From Pseudobdellovibrionaceae bacterium (GTDB lineage: Bacteria; Bdellovibrionota; Bdellovibrionia; Bdellovibrionales; UBA1609): a DNA stretch of 64,000 bases. Position 1 is the stretch's first letter. The number at the start of each line of letters is the position of its first letter. The notes beneath the pieces are model-generated. The model did not search any database. It was not told where the DNA came from and was given only the letters and a program-made list of their open reading frames with translations. Position numbers and translations under genes: made by a program. The stretch covers positions 2,976,001-3,040,000 of the forward strand of contig CP060220.1 of NCBI GenBank assembly GCA_023898385.1, in the 5' to 3' direction. Positions 27,116 to 35,633 of the stretch are shown here, in pieces.

Positions 27116-27538
27116 ATGTCGCTGACGGGATGCCTATGGGGCACAGGCACCGGGAATCCAGAAAAACAACCTGCTTCTGACAGCAATAGTCTGTTTACTC
27201 TCCGATCATATGTATGTGTTAAGCTGACAAATTGTTACAACTTACTGTCCGCGAACGACTGCCAAGCAGGAATGGGTGTACAAACAAATATCGATACTGA
27301 ATTAGGTCTATCTGAAGGGCAGTACGCCAGTTATGAAGAGGTTGAAGATGCGGTGTATGATGGTGTTCTCAGCCCCCATTTAGCGGCTGTTTCACAATGT
27401 GCCGATGATATATATCAGCTCAGCTGCGAAGACCTCGACGCACGGGATGTGTATGATCCATTGAAGTCAAACCCCTATGAAAATCTAAAGAATATCTTCT
27501 CACCCGCCTGTGAGGGGATATTTGGTGGCGTTCTCTAG
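27116..27538 (+). CDS. Lipoprotein of the GTGTGNP type, start codon doubtful
   Basis: 140 residues from ATG 27116 contain the lipobox LTGC followed by LWGTGTGNPE, a head seen in many deltaproteobacterial and Bdellovibrio lipoproteins. From that ATG only five residues precede the Cys, too short for a signal peptide. The same frame reads RKYLYVLFISMSLTGC upstream, but the codon where Met is expected is ATA (27083), and the frame has no ATG/GTG/TTG between the stop at 27032 and 27116. Either the gene uses AUA or it has lost its start. The remainder has four Cys and no recognised domain. Confidence 0.5.
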   Translation: MSLTGCLWGTGTGNPEKQPASDSNSLFTLRSYVCVKLTNCYNLLSANDCQAGMGVQTNIDTELGLSEGQYASYEEVEDAVYDGVLSPHLAAVSQCADDIYQLSCEDLDARDVYDPLKSNPYENLKNIFSPACEGIFGGVL

Positions 27539-27776
27539 ACCATTGCTGGTGAATCATAACAACGCATTTAAAGGTCACCAAGTATTGGCCACTTAGGTTT
27601 TGGCAAATCCAGCGAGTGAATTTCATTTCTTCCTTAGTCATATGTCTGTATTTTTTGGAAGTGGAGTGATTAGAATGGGTTTTGGCTAGCACCCTCTCCA
27701 ACTGACAGGCCCTAGTAACATTTTGTAAAATCAAATTAACAAAACGAATAACATGATCTAACGCACGGTAATTATT

Positions 27777-28186
27777 ATGAAAAATAGACAGATTCAAGCA
27801 GTTTTGAAGGCCCGATTGAGTGAGGAAAAGCCGCTGATCCAGGTCCTAGTTGGCCCCCGGCAACACAATCTATCCCAGAAGAAAAAAGGGGTTGGTATTT
27901 TGAAAATGCAGTTATCGCCAGACTCATAGCGGCCGGTTGGGATGTCAGCTATTGGAAAGACCGAAATTATGAGGTGGATGCTGTGGCCAAGGGCCCTAAG
28001 GGTGAGCACTGGGCCATAGAAATAAAAACAAGTCCTACATCACACAGGGAACTTGCTGGCCTAGAAAAATTTTGTACTCAGTAACCAGACTTCGAGCCCT
28101 GCTTGGTTTCACTAGCCGGCCAGCAATTTCAAGACATTAAGTGCCTGGACCCCACAGAGATTTTATCTCTGCATCGATATTACTAA
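27777..28186 (+). pseudogene. Remnant of a DUF4143-type AAA ATPase
   Basis: The N-terminal piece from ATG 27777 reads MKNRQIQAVLKARL and reaches VGPRQ, where the Walker A loop should start, then derails. In a different frame a C-terminal piece follows: ENAVIARLIAAGWDVSYW, NYEVDAVAKG and WAIEIKTS, the PDDEXK-like D...ExK site of DUF4143 proteins, with an in-frame TAA before the end of the domain. So the central ATPase and most of the body are deleted. It corresponds in type to the intact gene at 34342, though the two are not close copies. Confidence 0.7.
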
Positions 28187-28595
28187 CCCACCGAATTGCC
28201 CAATGAAAGGTATGGCGTTTGGTAGATTTACTCGCTCGACCTGCGTTTCAAGCAAAGAACCCAATGAGCCTCTAATTCCGGCTTTTTTTCTGAACCCTAG
28301 TTTTGGCAATCGAACGTACACCACATAGAATGTTAATGGGCCCGTGGGCGACAGTGATATAAAGCAGTGCTGAACAAAGAAAGGAAAAAAACTCTCTCCA
28401 GCCCGCTGTTAGCGTATCCTAACTAGCAAAATTGTCCAATCCCTCAACATCTGCCACTTTGTGGGGCATTTAACGCTGTCAGTGCCCAATAGATGGCTTC
28501 TGGCCGGACCGGTTTTTGCTCTTAATATTAATATCTTGAGCGCTTGATCGTATCAAAATGAGACGCAAGCGTGGGCTAAACTGGGGGAGAAATAA
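28187..28595. other. Intergenic region without a recognisable gene
   Basis: No supported coding frame or known RNA seen on either strand; it may be decayed DNA following the ATPase remnant. Near the end, 28550-28564 (GTATCAAAATGAGAC) is a copy of the recurring palindrome, nested in CGCTTG...CAAGCG (28541-28571). TGGGGGAGA just before 28596 is the ribosome site of the next gene. Confidence 0.45.
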
Positions 28596-29108
28596 ATGTC
28601 AAAACGTGGGAAACACAACGCAATTTTGGGTGTACTACTCTTAGCCACAAGCTTCTTGTGTCTAAGTAGTTCATTGGCGGCTGTTGATCCTACTGTTTTT
28701 AATTGGACCCACTCGTCCGTGGTGGATGATGATAGCCCGTCCCTCGATTTAAAATATTGGGAACAAGCTTATAGAGAGTTTGGTTCTGATCAGATCAATA
28801 TGGCCAAATATATTCCGCTGAGTTTACATGGAGACTCAGAGTCGCAAATGGCTGAGCAAATGGCCGGTCACTGGCTTAAACAACAAGTCGTTGCAAGCCC
28901 CATGGGCGAGACGGCAGTGGTCGAGGGTTTCACCATGAAAGCAGACATTTCTGAAGATGAAGCGGGTGACGCCACCCACTCTGTGGAGTGGGACCTGGAC
29001 CCTGCTTCTCAAAAAACAAAATTCACTTATCACGGCTACGTGAATGCCAACTTAGATTATCATGTGGGATCATCACAACTGTCGTTGGCTGTGAATTGGT
29101 CTTGGTAA
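28596..29108 (+). CDS. Secreted protein of unknown function
   Basis: 170 residues with a signal peptide (cleavage near SSLAAV). The mature chain begins acidic (VVDDDSPSLDLKYW) and ends with regular beta strands (KTKFTYHGYVNANLDYHVG, SQLSLAVNWSW) whose last residue is Trp, as in outer-membrane hairpins. GGGGGAGA lies upstream of the ATG. Its last 36 bases overlap the end of tsaC on the opposite strand. Confidence 0.65.
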   Translation: MSKRGKHNAILGVLLLATSFLCLSSSLAAVDPTVFNWTHSSVVDDDSPSLDLKYWEQAYREFGSDQINMAKYIPLSLHGDSESQMAEQMAGHWLKQQVVASPMGETAVVEGFTMKADISEDEAGDATHSVEWDLDPASQKTKFTYHGYVNANLDYHVGSSQLSLAVNWSW

Positions 29109-29714
29109 AAATCCGAGCATGTCTAAGGCGGCCAGCAAGATGTCCTTGTCTTGATCACCATGGCGTAAGATTTCGTAGGTGTGTTTGTCTATGCGTATGA
29201 CCGTGCTGCCTTGACCACTGCTATTGGTAGATGCCGCGGCAGGCTCCTCTACGATCATCACATCAGAGGGCAACCAATCAATCTGCTGTCTTTGTCGGGC
29301 TGGCGGCTCACCAGATCGGTTAATGCTGGTTGTTGTGATCGGTATTTGGTTACTCCATATGAGATCCCTGACTGTGGGATGGGGAGAACACCTAAGCCCC
29401 ACAAATTGAGTGCCGCCATGAATGAACTCTGGCGCCCCTGGGAGCGCTGGTAACACAAATGTCACCGGGCCTGGCCACAAAGTCTCTAGAAGTTTTGTTG
29501 TGCTAGGGTCGAGGACCACATATCTGGCGGCCATATCCGGTCCTGAAACCAAGACGCTGACGGCCTTTTCAGGGGGGCGACCTTTGATTTCAAAAATACG
29601 TTTAACGGCCTTTGGCTTATCCCAATTGCACCCCAAGCCCCAGATGGTCTCAGTGGGGTAGGCAATAACGCCGCCTTGGCCCAAGTGTCGAACAACTTCA
29701 TCCAGATTATTCAT
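29073..29714 (-). CDS. tsaC: L-threonylcarbamoyladenylate synthase (Sua5/YrdC family)
   Basis: 213 residues; makes threonylcarbamoyl-AMP from Thr, bicarbonate and ATP for the t6A37 modification of ANN-decoding tRNAs. Seen: AYPTETIWGLG, the KxR motif in FEIKGRPPEKA, LWPGPVTFVLP, FVGLRCSPHP and the SxN motif in TTTSINRSGEPP. Length fits the short TsaC form rather than Sua5. Its start overlaps the purD stop as ATGA, so it is co-translated with purD. The C-terminal 12 codons overlap the convergent secreted-protein gene. Confidence 0.93.
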   Translation of the reverse strand: MNNLDEVVRHLGQGGVIAYPTETIWGLGCNWDKPKAVKRIFEIKGRPPEKAVSVLVSGPDMAARYVVLDPSTTKLLETLWPGPVTFVLPALPGAPEFIHGGTQFVGLRCSPHPTVRDLIWSNQIPITTTSINRSGEPPARQRQQIDWLPSDVMIVEEPAAASTNSSGQGSTVIRIDKHTYEILRHGDQDKDILLAALDMLGFLPRPIHSQRQL

Positions 29715-30967
29715 AACACCTTATTGCCGATATCCCGCCGCATCTGACGACCTACCCAGCCGGCTTTGTCAGCCTGTTTGTAGGCATTCTCAATGGCCTC
29801 GGCAAATGACGACCCCACGGCCACGGCATTGAGAACTCGGCCGCCATCGGTGACCCATTGGCCATTGTCGTTCTTCTTAGTGCCTGCGTGGAGAAAATAA
29901 CTGGATGGAAGTTCTTTATCGAGGTCGCCTTCAATCAAAAGGTTTTTTTCAGGAGCTTCAGGGTATCCTGGTGCCGCCAAGACCACACAGGCTGAAAATA
30001 GGGATTTCCATTTCACGGGCGGCAAATCGCCAAGAGCCACTGCCATTAGAATGCTAGCCCATTCTTCATCTACCAATGGCAATAGAGCTTGCGCCTCGGG
30101 GTCGCCAAAGCGAACGTTGTACTCAAGCACCGTTGGACCTGAATCAGTGACCATGATGCCCACATACAATATGCCGCGATAGTCGAGTCGACGTTTTGCA
30201 ATCTCGGCAATGGTTGGTTCAAGTATGGTTGTGTGTATGGCAGAGTCGAGGTTTTGATCAATTGTGAGCGGTGCAACCACACCCATGCCACCGGTGTTCG
30301 GACCCTTATCACCCTCAAGCAACCGTTTATGATCTTGCGACAATGGAAGTGGCGTGTAGTCGGAGCCATTGGTAAGCACGAGATAGCTCAGCTCCCAGCC
30401 GGACTGATGCTGCTCCAATAGAGCCCGTTTGCCGGCATCACTTAAAATATTTTTTTCGAACAACTGAACGGCCGCCTCTTTAAGGTCTTCAAGGGTGTCA
30501 CAAATAAAAACGCCCTTTCCCGCAGCCAGGCCGTCGGCTTTTAAGACATACGGAGGGGTAAAACTGAGAGCCTGTGACAACGTGGATTCCACACTGTCTA
30601 CAATGACAAAAGCCGCCGTAGGCACGCCCGCATCGACCATGAATTGTTTTGAGAAAATCTTGCTGGCTTCAAGTTGCGACGCCGGCTGGCTTGGGCCAAA
30701 CACTCGGCATCCCTTTTTACGCAAATGATCACCAAGTCCACTGACAAGGTCAGCCTCAGGACCAATTACAACAAGGTCAACTCCGGTGCGTTTTACTAAA
30801 TTTTCAACAGCATCAAAGTTCGCAGTGTCTACCCGATGGCACAGAGCCATTTTTTTCATACCGTCATTGCCGGGAGCACAATGGATCTCGCTAACGCTCG
30901 GAGAATGAGCAAGACTTCGTACGAGAGCGTGTTCACGTCCGCCTTTGCCAATAACTAAAACTTTCAT
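29711..30967 (-). CDS. purD: Phosphoribosylamine-glycine ligase (GAR synthetase)
   Basis: About 418 residues, ATP-grasp enzyme of step two in purine synthesis. MKVLVIGKGGREHAL is the conserved N-terminal loop; VLKADGLAAGKGV, GPNTGGMGVVAP and EYNVRFGDPEAQALLP are the ATP-grasp and metal-binding blocks. Starts at the ATG at 30967, one base after the stop of the HD-domain gene, and ends overlapping tsaC by four bases: a three-gene operon. Confidence 0.96.
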   Translation of the reverse strand: MKVLVIGKGGREHALVRSLAHSPSVSEIHCAPGNDGMKKMALCHRVDTANFDAVENLVKRTGVDLVVIGPEADLVSGLGDHLRKKGCRVFGPSQPASQLEASKIFSKQFMVDAGVPTAAFVIVDSVESTLSQALSFTPPYVLKADGLAAGKGVFICDTLEDLKEAAVQLFEKNILSDAGKRALLEQHQSGWELSYLVLTNGSDYTPLPLSQDHKRLLEGDKGPNTGGMGVVAPLTIDQNLDSAIHTTILEPTIAEIAKRRLDYRGILYVGIMVTDSGPTVLEYNVRFGDPEAQALLPLVDEEWASILMAVALGDLPPVKWKSLFSACVVLAAPGYPEAPEKNLLIEGDLDKELPSSYFLHAGTKKNDNGQWVTDGGRVLNAVAVGSSFAEAIENAYKQADKAGWVGRQMRRDIGNKVL

Positions 30968-30968
30968 C

Positions 30969-32285
30969 TCACATTCTCTTTTCAACTAACAAAGTCTCAG
31001 CTTCGTCAAACTGTTCGGGTGCTACATAGAGACGTTCAATACGGCGAATCTCTTCGTACTTTTGAAAAATTTCTGTTGTATCTTCAATGGGGTAAGGAGT
31101 GGCCATTCGATCGTAATGGTCCACCACATAGATGGGAAACACCCGTTCAAGAGGGCTTCCGCCATGGTACTTACTAAGCCGCATGGTGGAGTTGGAGTAG
31201 ATCACTTTAACGTTGTGTCGTTCGAACTCCGCCTTCATGTTCTCAGCTCGGGGATTGGGCTCTGTCGAGTGCAGTTCAAACAACATTTTATAAGGGCGGC
31301 GATTAGAGATGCGCTTGGCCCACTCGTTATCAGATGTGGCCATATGTTGATAGAGCGAGTAATCGGTAAAGTGAATATACTGATTGATATCAGCGGGTAA
31401 ACGAAAGCCGCAATCTTTAGATGTGAGAAATCGCAAAAGCATTTCTTCGTAGATAATGGCTTTGTGATGAAAATAAACCATTAGATGCATATGGTGGCGA
31501 GAAAGCAAAAAATCATCAAAGGTGTAAAGCGCTCTGCGGTTTAATGCCAAATGCATTCGCCCATTGACCGGATGATAGGTGAGGTTGGCGAGTAGCCACC
31601 CCAGTTCCACACGCCCATAGTTGGTTCCGCAAAAATAGGCATCGCGCTCTAAATAGTCCATTCGATCCACATCTAATTCAGAGCTGACGAGCTGGCTAAA
31701 GATGGTGCGAAAATCAAATCCCTGGTCGTGAAAGAAATCATCAGGAGTTTGCAAGCTGTTATCAATTAAGCAAGCCACATTTAGTGGGTTAATGTCTGGA
31801 AACGCTTTGCGAATGATTTCGGCCAAGGGAGAGTCAGTGACAAACTTAATTGTGTAGTCCTCATGGTCAGCCCGTCGCTTGGAATCGATAAACAATGATG
31901 AGGGGTCCATGTCGGTTCGTCGGTGTTCGTAAGCCGAAATTTTTAGCTCCGACAAAAACGGCATCACTTCTTCTGTTGTATGGCTTAAGGGGCCGTGTCC
32001 TACATCGTGAAGTAAAGCTGCCAGTCGAAGTGATTGACGAAGAAGGGCGCGCTTATCGGCGGTGCTAAATTTAAAATCACGAAAAATAGAATCAAAAGCC
32101 CGACCAGCAAGATGGCAAGCCCCAATGCTGTGAATGAAACGATTGTGGGTGGCTCCCGGAAAACTGAATTCCGAAAATCCCAATTGCTTGATTTGCCGCA
32201 ACCTTTGGTACGCAGCAGAATCGATGATTTTTTCCTCGCCCCTAGAAAGTTCTATGGACCCGTGAATAGGATCGCGAATCTCCAT
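30969..32285 (-). CDS. HD-domain phosphohydrolase (dGTPase/SAMHD1-like)
   Basis: 438 residues. H-HD-D motif: TRFIHSIG-type H in NRFIHSIGACHLAG, LLHDVGHGPLSHTTE for HD, and DVDRMDYLERDAY for the last Asp. N-terminal IRDPIHGSIELS is the usual opening of this YdhJ/SAMHD1-like branch. Members hydrolyse dNTPs or act as other metal-dependent phosphohydrolases; exact substrate not provable here. It is the first gene of the unit with purD and tsaC, which fits a nucleotide-linked role. Confidence 0.88.
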   Translation of the reverse strand: MEIRDPIHGSIELSRGEEKIIDSAAYQRLRQIKQLGFSEFSFPGATHNRFIHSIGACHLAGRAFDSIFRDFKFSTADKRALLRQSLRLAALLHDVGHGPLSHTTEEVMPFLSELKISAYEHRRTDMDPSSLFIDSKRRADHEDYTIKFVTDSPLAEIIRKAFPDINPLNVACLIDNSLQTPDDFFHDQGFDFRTIFSQLVSSELDVDRMDYLERDAYFCGTNYGRVELGWLLANLTYHPVNGRMHLALNRRALYTFDDFLLSRHHMHLMVYFHHKAIIYEEMLLRFLTSKDCGFRLPADINQYIHFTDYSLYQHMATSDNEWAKRISNRRPYKMLFELHSTEPNPRAENMKAEFERHNVKVIYSNSTMRLSKYHGGSPLERVFPIYVVDHYDRMATPYPIEDTTEIFQKYEEIRRIERLYVAPEQFDEAETLLVEKRM

Positions 32286-32413
32286 GGGGTTTCTATAGCC
32301 TCTGGTCGCCTACTTCGCACTGAATAATCCAATTTTATGCAAGGCATTAAGAGGGGGTTGCCACCGGCTTCGACCTGTTTAAAAATCAATAGGTTTTCAA
32401 TTCCGGAGGAATT

Positions 32414-32893
32414 ATGCGCAGGTCTGTTGCGGCCCATTTGTGGCCGCTGCTCGGACTCTTATATCTAGCCCCTGTTTTTGTGCAGGCCGAAGTGTATCCA
32501 GAAATGGTTCGACCTCTGAGTCACGAAACTTGTGCCAGCAATCAAGCGCTGTTGTCACTGGGCTGGTATGTTCACGAGGCCGAGAATTTTTCTCAATTGG
32601 CGCAACAGCAGACTGATCTTATGTCGCATCAGAGAAATCTATATCGACCCGATACCGAAGGGGTTGTTTACAGTTCATCAGCGCATCGGCTGGTGCGCCT
32701 TGAATCCTACGATAAAATCACTACGGCAGCCGGTGAGATGTACGGAGATCTTCTTTTTATTATGGTTCCGGAGACGCGAGAGCTTATTGAAATCCGCTGG
32801 TATGAAGACGGCCTCCGCCATACAGCCTACAGCCGTGAGTTTCAAAATTGTGCTAGCAACATGATTCCGGATCAACCAAACGCACTGTTCTAG
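32414..32893 (+). CDS. Secreted protein of unknown function
   Basis: 159 residues with a signal peptide ending at VQAEV and a very good CGGAGGAATT ribosome site before the ATG. The mature part has two Cys (ETCASNQ, QNCASN) that could be a disulfide, and beta-like strands (RLVRLESYDKI, LLFIMVPETRELIEIRWYEDG). No family recognised. It precedes thyA by 112 bases in the same direction and may or may not share its promoter. Confidence 0.6.
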   Translation: MRRSVAAHLWPLLGLLYLAPVFVQAEVYPEMVRPLSHETCASNQALLSLGWYVHEAENFSQLAQQQTDLMSHQRNLYRPDTEGVVYSSSAHRLVRLESYDKITTAAGEMYGDLLFIMVPETRELIEIRWYEDGLRHTAYSREFQNCASNMIPDQPNALF

Positions 32894-33005
32894 AGGGTCA
32901 GCCTGAGGGCGTATATCATCAAAATGACGCAGTCAGTGTTTCTTCTGTGGGACTACCGCATCACCCTTGATTTGCGCTATGGTGGGGACACTTTTGGAGG
33001 TTCCT

Positions 33006-33800
33006 TTGAAACAGTATGTCGAGTTAATGCAGCATGTGCTGGATCACGGTGTCAGCCGCGAAGATCGTACGGGCACCGGCACAATAAGTGTTTTTGGACA
33101 TCAAATGCGTTTTGATTTGCAGCAAGGCTTCCCTTTGGTGACGACAAAGAAGATTCACCTAAAATCGGTGGTTCATGAACTGCTATGGTTTTTAAGCGGA
33201 AATACCAATACTAAATCTCTCACTGAACACGGGGTGCGTATCTGGAACGAGTGGGCTGATGAAAATGGCGATTTGGGACGGGTTTACGGTGCCCAATGGC
33301 GCTCGTGGCAGAAGCCAGGTGGCGGAACGGTCGATCAAATTGCTGAAGTGGTGGATAGCATTAAGAATAATCCCAGCTCAAGACGGCACCTTGTGGTGGC
33401 CTTTAACCCCGGCGAGTTGGATCAAATGGCACTGCCACCATGCCATGCGTTTTTTCAGTTTTATGTGGCTGATGGCCGCCTGTCTTGTCAGCTTTACCAA
33501 CGAAGTGCAGATATTTTCTTGGGTGTGCCGTTTAATATCGCCAGTTATTCGCTTTTAACGGCGATGATGGCTCAGGTCACCGGCCTGAAGCCCGGCGAGT
33601 TCATACATACTTTGGGTGATGCTCATCTTTATTCAAATCATCTCGATCAGGCGCGCTTGCAACTTTCAAGGTCGCTACGTGAGTTGCCCACACTAGAGAT
33701 CAACCCCAACGTTAAATCAATTTTTGATTTTAAATTCGAGGATTTTGAAATTAAAAACTACGATCCTCATCCACATATTAAGGCGGAGGTGGCTGTATGA
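33006..33800 (+). CDS. thyA: Thymidylate synthase
   Basis: Converts dUMP and methylene-THF to dTMP and DHF. Starting from the TTG at 33006, which has GGAGG five bases upstream, the protein is 264 residues, exactly the E. coli length, and begins KQYVELMQHVLDHG. Motifs: DRTGTGT, EWADENGDLGRVYGAQWR, catalytic Cys in LPPCHAFFQFYV, RSADIFLGVPFNIASY and DAHLYSNHLDQ. It overlaps folA by four bases (ATGA), coupling DHF production to its reduction. Confidence 0.96.
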   Translation: MKQYVELMQHVLDHGVSREDRTGTGTISVFGHQMRFDLQQGFPLVTTKKIHLKSVVHELLWFLSGNTNTKSLTEHGVRIWNEWADENGDLGRVYGAQWRSWQKPGGGTVDQIAEVVDSIKNNPSSRRHLVVAFNPGELDQMALPPCHAFFQFYVADGRLSCQLYQRSADIFLGVPFNIASYSLLTAMMAQVTGLKPGEFIHTLGDAHLYSNHLDQARLQLSRSLRELPTLEINPNVKSIFDFKFEDFEIKNYDPHPHIKAEVAV

Positions 33801-34291
33801 CTTTGTCCCATATTGTGGCAGCAGCACAAAACGATGTGATTGGTGTTGAAGGGGGCCTTCCTTGGAATATCCCTGAGGACATGAAGTTCTTTCGAGATAA
33901 AACCCGTGGGCACGCCATCATCATGGGACGAAAGACTTACGAGTGTGTAGAGCACCCGTTGCCCGATCGATTGAATGTGGTAGTCACCCGAAACACCGAT
34001 TACGATGCTCCTGGGGCCCACGTGGTGGCGTCGCTGGAAGAGGCCATCGAATACTGCAAACAATTCACCGATAAATACGGTGATGAGATTTTCATTATTG
34101 GTGGCGGAGAGATCTACCGTCAGTCTATGGATATTGTTGATATTATATATTTGACTCGCATTCACAAAGACTACCCTGGTGATGCAAAATACCCCACGGT
34201 CGATTTAAAAGATTTTGAAATTATTGAGCAGCGTGATCGTTCCGAGCCAGAGCCATTTACGTTTTTCACCTACGCTCGGAAACAATCTTAA
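33797..34291 (+). CDS. folA: Dihydrofolate reductase
   Basis: 164 residues. Seen: AAAQNDVIGVEGGLPWNIPEDMKFF (substrate loop with the acidic residue region), HAIIMGRKTYE (NADPH loop), IIGGGEIYRQ and FEIIEQRDRSEP near the end. Regenerates THF from the DHF made by thyA, with which it is translationally coupled. Its last 85 bases form copy 1 of a 93-bp direct repeat; copy 2 lies 1.3 kb downstream at the end of the ntrC-type gene. Confidence 0.96.
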   Translation: MTLSHIVAAAQNDVIGVEGGLPWNIPEDMKFFRDKTRGHAIIMGRKTYECVEHPLPDRLNVVVTRNTDYDAPGAHVVASLEEAIEYCKQFTDKYGDEIFIIGGGEIYRQSMDIVDIIYLTRIHKDYPGDAKYPTVDLKDFEIIEQRDRSEPEPFTFFTYARKQS

Positions 34292-34299
34292 GCGTCCAT
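34207..34299 (+). repeat. 93-bp direct repeat, copy 1 (folA 3' end)
   Basis: Covers the last 28 codons and the stop of folA plus eight following bases. It matches 35541-35633 at 91 of 93 positions. The two differences (GAG CCA GAG CCA here, CCT and CCG in copy 2) are both synonymous third-codon changes. Confidence 0.95.
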
Positions 34300-34303
34300 A
34301 GCT

Positions 34304-34350
34304 CTTGACCATACTCCGAAATTTGGTTAGAATTTCGGAGTATGGTCAAG
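34304..34350 (+). promoter_or_regulatory. Promoter embedded in a 20-bp perfect inverted repeat covering the start codon
   Basis: CTTGACCATACTCCGAAATT (34304-34323) and its exact complement (34331-34350) are separated by seven bases. Inside are TTGACC (34305-34310), a 17-base spacer and TAGAAT (34328-34333), an excellent sigma-70 promoter. The +1 should fall around 34340-34342, at the ATG at 34342, giving a leaderless or nearly leaderless mRNA. No ribosome site is visible. The repeat is likely an operator for autorepression. Confidence 0.75.
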
Positions 34351-35520
34351 AGGATAATAAAGTTCAATAAAAACAATAGCTTATTGCTCTTTGGGGCGCG
34401 TGGTACCGGTAAAACCACGTTTATTCAGAAGGAAATTTTACCCCTATTTGATACCGACGATTACTGGTACTTCGACCTGTTAAAGGCAGAGATTGAGGAC
34501 CGGTTTCTGCGGGATCCTGACTCACTAGAATCTGAATTCCTAGCTTCCAAGATTAAGCCCAAGGTTATCATTATCGACGAAATTCAAAAAGTACCAAAGC
34601 TCCTGGATTTGGCACACAGGCTTATTGAAAGCCATCAGGTGGTGTTTGTTCTCACCGGATCCAGTGCTCGAAAGTTGAAACAGCAAAGCGCCAATTTACT
34701 GGCTGGTAGAGCTTTTTCTGAAAGACTATTTCCTCTAACTCACCGGGAGCTAGGAGACCATTTCAACTTAGAGCAGGCTCTCAACTTTGGCACACTTCCG
34801 TCGGTTTGTTTTTTTGAGTTCGATGATCAGAGGCACAATTACTTGCGTACTTATGCCTTGGCTTACGTAAAGGAAGAAGTGCAGCTTGAGCAGTTAGTTC
34901 GAAAGCTCAAACCCTTTCGGGAGTTTCTTGAAATAGCAGCCCAAATGAGCGGCAAAATTGTGAATGCATCAAAAGTTGCCAAAGATGTGGGCGTTGACGA
35001 CAAAACCGTCCATAGTTATTACGATATTTTGGTTGATACCTACCTTGGGTTTTACCTCCCACCCTTTCATCGCTCAGTTCGAAAAAGTCAACGCAAGTCA
35101 CCCAAATTTTACCTATTTGACTGTGGCGTTAAGCGGGCTCTTGAACGGAGCTTACATGCTAAAGTGGTTCCCGGAACCAGTTATTATGGCGATACCTTTG
35201 AGCAGTTTATTATTTGTGAAATCTTTCGTCTCAATGAATACCTCCATCAGGACTACAGGATTTCTTATTTCGAAACCACAGCGGGAGGCGAAGTGGATAT
35301 CGTCTTATCTCGTGGTCCCAAAGAAACATTGCTTGTTGAAATTAAGTCGTCAGAAAAAATCGATGAGATAGAAGTCAAAAAGTTAGCTAGTATCCAAAAG
35401 GAGTTTATGGCGAATAAAGCCTATTATTTGTCGAACGACCCCATTAGAAAAGAAGTTTTAGGTGTAAATTGTGTTCCCTGGTCTTTGGGGCTTGATGAAA
35501 TATTTCCATCTAAAAAATAA
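34342..35520 (+). CDS. AAA-type ATPase of the DUF4143 family with PDDEXK-like C-terminus
   Basis: 392 residues. Walker A is LLFGARGTGKTTFI, Walker B KVIIIDEIQKV, sensor FVLTGSSARKLK. A winged-helix-like linker (ASKVAKDVGVDDKTVHSYYDIL) leads to the DUF4143 region, ending with GDTFEQFIICEI and GEVDIVL...LLVEIKSS, the D...ExK pattern of PDDEXK nucleases. These widespread, often strain-variable proteins have no firm cellular role. It is inserted between folA and the ntrC-type gene, has its own promoter palindrome and is intact, unlike the relative at 27777. Confidence 0.9.
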   Translation: MVKRIIKFNKNNSLLLFGARGTGKTTFIQKEILPLFDTDDYWYFDLLKAEIEDRFLRDPDSLESEFLASKIKPKVIIIDEIQKVPKLLDLAHRLIESHQVVFVLTGSSARKLKQQSANLLAGRAFSERLFPLTHRELGDHFNLEQALNFGTLPSVCFFEFDDQRHNYLRTYALAYVKEEVQLEQLVRKLKPFREFLEIAAQMSGKIVNASKVAKDVGVDDKTVHSYYDILVDTYLGFYLPPFHRSVRKSQRKSPKFYLFDCGVKRALERSLHAKVVPGTSYYGDTFEQFIICEIFRLNEYLHQDYRISYFETTAGGEVDIVLSRGPKETLLVEIKSSEKIDEIEVKKLASIQKEFMANKAYYLSNDPIRKEVLGVNCVPWSLGLDEIFPSKK

Positions 35521-35540
35521 ATTTGAAGGGCCGCCTTAAT

Positions 35541-35633
35541 AAAAGATTTTGAAATTATTGAGCAGCGTGATCGTTCCGAGCCTGAGCCGTTTACGTTTTT
35601 CACCTACGCTCGGAAACAATCTTAAGCGTCCAT
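35541..35633 (+). repeat. 93-bp direct repeat, copy 2 (displaced folA 3' end)
   Basis: Matches 34207-34299 at 91 of 93 positions. Here it is not preceded by the rest of folA. Its last bases (from TTAAGC) also encode the final residues and stop of the regulator gene on the other strand, so this copy appears to be the one that stayed attached to the original neighbour. Confidence 0.95.

Larger units (their letters stand above)
34300..35633 (+). mobile_element. Putative inserted cassette: ATPase gene plus one copy of the duplicated folA end
   Basis: Removing 34300-35633 would join folA directly to the end of the sigma-54 regulator gene, with the two stops overlapping in TTAAGC. The cassette holds a single promoter, one gene and the second repeat copy. 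No integrase or transposase is present, so if mobile it is non-autonomous. The boundaries are inferred from the 93-bp direct repeat. Confidence 0.55.
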
